Positions 5,567 through 8,267 of a stretch of DNA of 8,267 nucleotides are shown here, piece after piece. The notes under the pieces are model-generated. The model was given only the letters and a program-made list of their open reading frames with translations, was not told the origin of the DNA and made no database searches. The position numbers were made by a program, and so were the translations under genes. The stretch covers positions 1-8,267 of the forward strand of contig JAITGZ010000140.1 of the NCBI GenBank assembly GCA_031280335.1, read 5' to 3'. The stretch's first letter is position 1, and each line of letters begins with the position of its first letter. The DNA is from Deltaproteobacteria bacterium. Its GTDB lineage: Bacteria > Desulfobacterota > Desulfovibrionia > Desulfovibrionales > Desulfovibrionaceae.

Positions 5567-6589
5567 GTGCGCCCGTTGTTATCAATCATCATCCCTTACT
5601 ACAATCACCCGGACAGTTTGCCCGTGCTGCTGGACAGCATTGAAGCGCAGCGCTTTGATGATTACGAAATAATCATTGTGGATGATTGTTCGGATCAGCC
5701 TTGCGACGCCGAGGCGCAACGCCGCCGGAAAAACGGGGGGGAGTTGCGCCTGCTGAAGAATCCCCAGCGCCTCTATACCAAAGAAACGCGTTTGCGCGGA
5801 GTGGAAGCCGCCCAAGGCGAATATATCATGTTTGCTGATGCCGATGATCGTCTTTATGGCAAACATGCCTTGAAACGAAATATGGAAAGTATCATCTCCT
5901 CCAAGGCGGATCTGCTGCAGTTTCGGGCGCTGGTTCATGACCCGGCCAACACACATCAAATGTGGTCATATATGAGCATGCCCTGGCCCGGAATTGCGGC
6001 GGACAGAGAAATTTTCGCCCGCTATGTGCGCGGCGGCATGTTTAGTCATTTTGTCTGGGGTAAAATAGCCCCTAAGGCATTATGGTGCCGGTGCCTGGAA
6101 CCGGCACGACAAATAAAAATACGCCGTTACCAGGAAGACCTGCTTTTATCCTCTCTATTATATCTGCATGCCCGAAGTTTTGTCGGCAGTGAACACATCG
6201 GCTATGAAAGACAGTATATAGATAAAAATGTACAAAAGGCATGCGGCCGCGTTGTGGCCAACTATCTTATGCTCACCGGATTTATACCTTACGCCAGAAG
6301 TATTATGGAAAAAGATCCGGTATGGCTGGAGGCGGGAGATGAAAAGGAAACGATCCTGTCCCTGGCGGGAGAAAAATTCCGTGAGTGGCTCAATCTGCAC
6401 CTTTTAATATATTTATCCGCCATTATACATGGACAATCTTCAATGGATGAGATCAAACAACATATTGAAGAAGAAAAATTCATGCGTATTATTGAAACTC
6501 CAGACATGCTTTATTCCAATTTAAAGACACTTGTTACGGATGTCGGCCTTATCCCCGGTGGAGCTGGTTTACCGCGCATGATCGCTTGA
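5567..6589 (+). CDS. Family-2 (GT-A fold) glycosyltransferase
   Basis: A 340-residue protein starting at GTG with a strong GGAGG. The N-terminal GT-A fold is clear: LSIIIPYYN at 5-13, EIIIVDDCS at 34-42 (nucleotide-binding Asp39-Asp40), RGVEAAQGEYIMFADADD at 77-94 with the metal-binding DxD at 91-93, and YQEDLLL at 188-194, probably holding the catalytic base (Glu190-Asp191). It transfers a sugar from a nucleotide donor by inversion; donor and acceptor are unknown. Residues after about 220 form a helical tail without recognisable motifs. No membrane segment is evident, so it is probably cytoplasmic. The 3' third is notably AT-rich: bases 6421-6540 have 38 G/C of 120. It is followed after 32 bp by a second family-2 gene and preceded by a candidate sigma-54 promoter, so the two are probably one transcript. 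Confidence 0.9.
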   Translation: MRPLLSIIIPYYNHPDSLPVLLDSIEAQRFDDYEIIIVDDCSDQPCDAEAQRRRKNGGELRLLKNPQRLYTKETRLRGVEAAQGEYIMFADADDRLYGKHALKRNMESIISSKADLLQFRALVHDPANTHQMWSYMSMPWPGIAADREIFARYVRGGMFSHFVWGKIAPKALWCRCLEPARQIKIRRYQEDLLLSSLLYLHARSFVGSEHIGYERQYIDKNVQKACGRVVANYLMLTGFIPYARSIMEKDPVWLEAGDEKETILSLAGEKFREWLNLHLLIYLSAIIHGQSSMDEIKQHIEEEKFMRIIETPDMLYSNLKTLVTDVGLIPGGAGLPRMIA

Positions 6590-6621
6590 AGTTCATCACA
6601 CATTTAAACAATAAAAAGACC

Positions 6622-7374
6622 ATGCCCCAATACTCCATCATCATCGCCACGCTGAACGCGGCCGCAACCCTGGAACATGCCCTGGAGTCCGTTTTATCCC
6701 AAAGCTGTCGCGATTTTGAACTTATTGTCCAGGACGGTGCCTCCACCGACGGAACCTTGAATCTGCTGCAAGCCCGCGCCCCCAAACTGGATTGGCAATC
6801 CTCTCCAGACTGCGGCGTTTATGACGCCTGGAACAAGGCCGTGGAGCGGGCAAATGGGGAATGGGCGCTTTTTTTAGGCGCGGATGACCGCCTGCTCAGC
6901 AGACACACCCTGGCCCAATGCCGCAGACACCTCAGCGCCCTGCCCCGGCGCGTTCAATTTGCATTCGGCGCGCTCTGGCAGGGGCGGGGCGGACAGGCGC
7001 AGGGGTTGATCAACCGTTCCGCGCACGAGGTTTATCACATGTTTTTTCGCAACATGGGCCTGCCCTTTCCGGCCACCTTCATTCGCCTGCCCCTGCTCAA
7101 AAAACACAAATTTGACCCCAGCTACAAGATCGCCGGGGATTATGACCTGGCCGCCCGCCTGCTCAACCACGACAATATGGTCAGGCTCCCCATACAGGTC
7201 AGCTACATGGAGCGCGGCGGCATCAGCGAAACCGGCCTGGCGGGTATGACGCCGCAGGAAGAAGCCCTGCGTGTACTCTTTACCAGGGTGATCCCCAGGG
7301 CGGGGGAGTTCGCCCTGGGCTGCGCCGGCAATCTGCATCAGGCGCGGTACGACCTGGAACAAATCCTGATCTGA
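6622..7374 (+). CDS. Family-2 glycosyltransferase, WcaE-like subgroup
   Basis: A 250-residue protein. Motifs are YSIIIATLNAA at 4-14, ELIVQDGASTDGT at 33-45, the subgroup-typical DCGVYDAWNKAVERANGEW at 63-81, FLGADD at 84-89 (metal-binding region), PATFIR at 150-155 and AGDYDLAARL at 171-180, which probably includes the catalytic base. This pattern resembles enzymes annotated as colanic-acid-type WcaE or similar; the exact sugar is not inferable. The chosen start is the ATG at 6622. A TTG at 6586 overlapping the previous stop would add twelve residues that do not belong to the fold. The ribosome site is weak, so translation may depend on coupling to the gene 32 bp upstream. GC is high (43 of 60 at 6961-7020), in contrast to the end of its neighbour. 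It is convergent with the minus-strand gene 14 bp downstream. Confidence 0.9.
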   Translation: MPQYSIIIATLNAAATLEHALESVLSQSCRDFELIVQDGASTDGTLNLLQARAPKLDWQSSPDCGVYDAWNKAVERANGEWALFLGADDRLLSRHTLAQCRRHLSALPRRVQFAFGALWQGRGGQAQGLINRSAHEVYHMFFRNMGLPFPATFIRLPLLKKHKFDPSYKIAGDYDLAARLLNHDNMVRLPIQVSYMERGGISETGLAGMTPQEEALRVLFTRVIPRAGEFALGCAGNLHQARYDLEQILI

Positions 7375-7388
7375 CAGGCGGGAGATTT

Positions 7389-8222
7389 TTACGCCTTCTC
7401 CAACCAGGCCGCGCGCTCCCGCCGCCGCTCCTCCAAGGCGCAGCGCACCTCCTTCTCGTTATATTTGTACAAAAGCTTGACCACATTGCCCATGGAATTG
7501 CCCATGAGCGCTTCATCCCCAGCTGCGGCGTTGCCCGTAACCCGTTGGTGCTCAAAGGCAATCAGCCCGTTGAAGACAATGTTTTTTCCGGCCAGGCGCA
7601 GGCGCAGGTGGTGTTCCACATCCACGCACTGGCTGTGAGAGAAGCGGATATCGAAAAAGCCGCTTTCTTCCAGGGCGCGGCGATCAAAAATGTGCAAGCA
7701 ACCAATCACATGATCCACCAAATCCACATAGTCAAATTGGCCCAGATCCTCCTGCTCGCCATCGTTGGTCATTTCAAGGCCCAGGTGGCGGCCAAAAACC
7801 GTAACATTGCGCGCCCCGCAATGCACCCTGGCTGGCCAGCCCGGGTTCAGGGCCTTGCCGCCCACGCAGGCGCAGCCGGAAAAAACCTGGGCCGTACGCA
7901 CCATGCGGGTCAGCCAATCCGGAGGGACGCGCGTCAAATCATCATCGCCTATGGCGATGAATTCGGCCGCGTCATGGTCATATCCGGCCAAAAGCCAGTT
8001 ATGCCCGGCCGGGCGACCGATATTGACGGGAAAAGCCTGCGTTTCCACCTGGACATGCGGCGGAAAAAACTCCCGCGCCCGGAGCGATATCTCGCGCGTG
8101 CCGTCGCTGGAACCGTTATCCGCTATATAGACCGCGTAATTCCGGTAAGCCGTCTCCCCCAGCTGGCGCAGAGCCTGTTCCACATACGCCGCCCGGTTGT
8201 GCGTCAAAACAATAAGATGCAC
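7389..8222 (-). CDS. Family-2 glycosyltransferase near the right edge
   Basis: A 277-residue protein when read from the GTG at 8220-8222. Motifs are HLIVLTHNRAAYVEQAL at 2-18, YIADNGSSDGT at 32-42, VNIGRPAGHNWLL at 66-78, FIAIGDDDL at 88-96 with the metal-binding Asp cluster, and CVDVEHHLRLRLAGKN at 199-214 near the expected acceptor and base region. The C-terminal tail (about 245-277) is charged and helical. No membrane segment is seen. GGAGGAG six bases before the GTG supports this start and gives the usual short lead-in to the first beta strand. However, the frame is open through TTG (8252) to base 8267, so a longer protein starting beyond the window, for example a fusion, cannot be excluded. 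It converges on the WcaE-like gene with a 14-bp gap and no clear terminator. Confidence 0.85.
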   Translation of the reverse strand: MHLIVLTHNRAAYVEQALRQLGETAYRNYAVYIADNGSSDGTREISLRAREFFPPHVQVETQAFPVNIGRPAGHNWLLAGYDHDAAEFIAIGDDDLTRVPPDWLTRMVRTAQVFSGCACVGGKALNPGWPARVHCGARNVTVFGRHLGLEMTNDGEQEDLGQFDYVDLVDHVIGCLHIFDRRALEESGFFDIRFSHSQCVDVEHHLRLRLAGKNIVFNGLIAFEHQRVTGNAAAGDEALMGNSMGNVVKLLYKYNEKEVRCALEERRRERAAWLEKA

Positions 8223-8228
8223 CCTCGG

Positions 8229-8235
8229 CTCCTCC
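8229..8235 (-). promoter_or_regulatory. Ribosome binding site for the edge glycosyltransferase
   Basis: The minus strand reads GGAGGAG with its 3' end six bases from the GTG at 8220-8222. It favours that start over the TTG at 8252. It would be coincidental (Glu-Glu codons) if the gene in fact begins outside the window. Confidence 0.45.
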
Positions 8236-8267
8236 ACCAAAGGAGCATGCAAATCCGCCCATAATGC

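Noticed and set aside
7375..7396. AGGCG..CGCCT inverted repeat between the convergent glycosyltransferase genes
   Set aside because: A 5-bp stem with a long loop overlapping coding sequence is too weak for a terminator call.
7545..8264. Plus-strand open frame of 239 codons
   Set aside because: It is antisense to the edge glycosyltransferase, whose motifs are clear; no independent support.
1..8267. CRISPR array, insertion sequence, tRNA/rRNA or phage genes
   Set aside because: No regularly spaced repeats, transposase or integrase motifs, or tRNA-like cloverleaf were seen in either strand.

Overview
The window reads as a piece of chromosome from a Desulfovibrio-like sulfate reducer (Desulfovibrionaceae). 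This rests on the omega-subunit and DnaJ sequences, the rpoZ-dnaJ pairing, a Tim44-like membrane protein coupled to an RNase J gene, and mostly high GC. The genus is an inference from recalled family and neighbourhood patterns, not from a search.

Left part (1-4250) is core machinery in two divergent units. On the minus strand, rpoZ (RNA polymerase omega) is followed by dnaJ (Hsp40), which runs off the left edge. A perfect TTGACA -35 box with 17-bp spacing to a TATATG -10 lies upstream, implying a leader of about 165 nt that carries three successive hairpins. On the plus strand, a secreted or membrane-anchored Tim44-like-domain protein overlaps by one base (TGATG) with a full-length ribonuclease J.

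Right part (4251-8267) is a glycan-related block. It holds an exostosin-like glycosyltransferase on the minus strand, two family-2 glycosyltransferases in tandem on the plus strand, and a third family-2 enzyme convergent to them at the right edge. The 204-bp divergent gap between the exostosin-like gene and the first family-2 gene has a near-consensus sigma-54 promoter (GG-N10-GC) facing the plus-strand pair. These enzymes probably build or decorate a surface polysaccharide or modify a protein; donors and acceptors cannot be read from the sequence.

A short AT-rich repeat related to TTAGAGCA..CATTTTRAACT occurs in three intergenic places: the rpoZ leader, and both sides of the exostosin-like gene, where it forms a 19-bp direct repeat with one mismatch. 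I see no tRNA, rRNA, CRISPR array, insertion sequence or phage gene. I found no clearly new multi-gene system. The most notable items are the structured rpoZ leader, the repeat family, the sigma-54 site and the Tim44-like/RNase J coupling.
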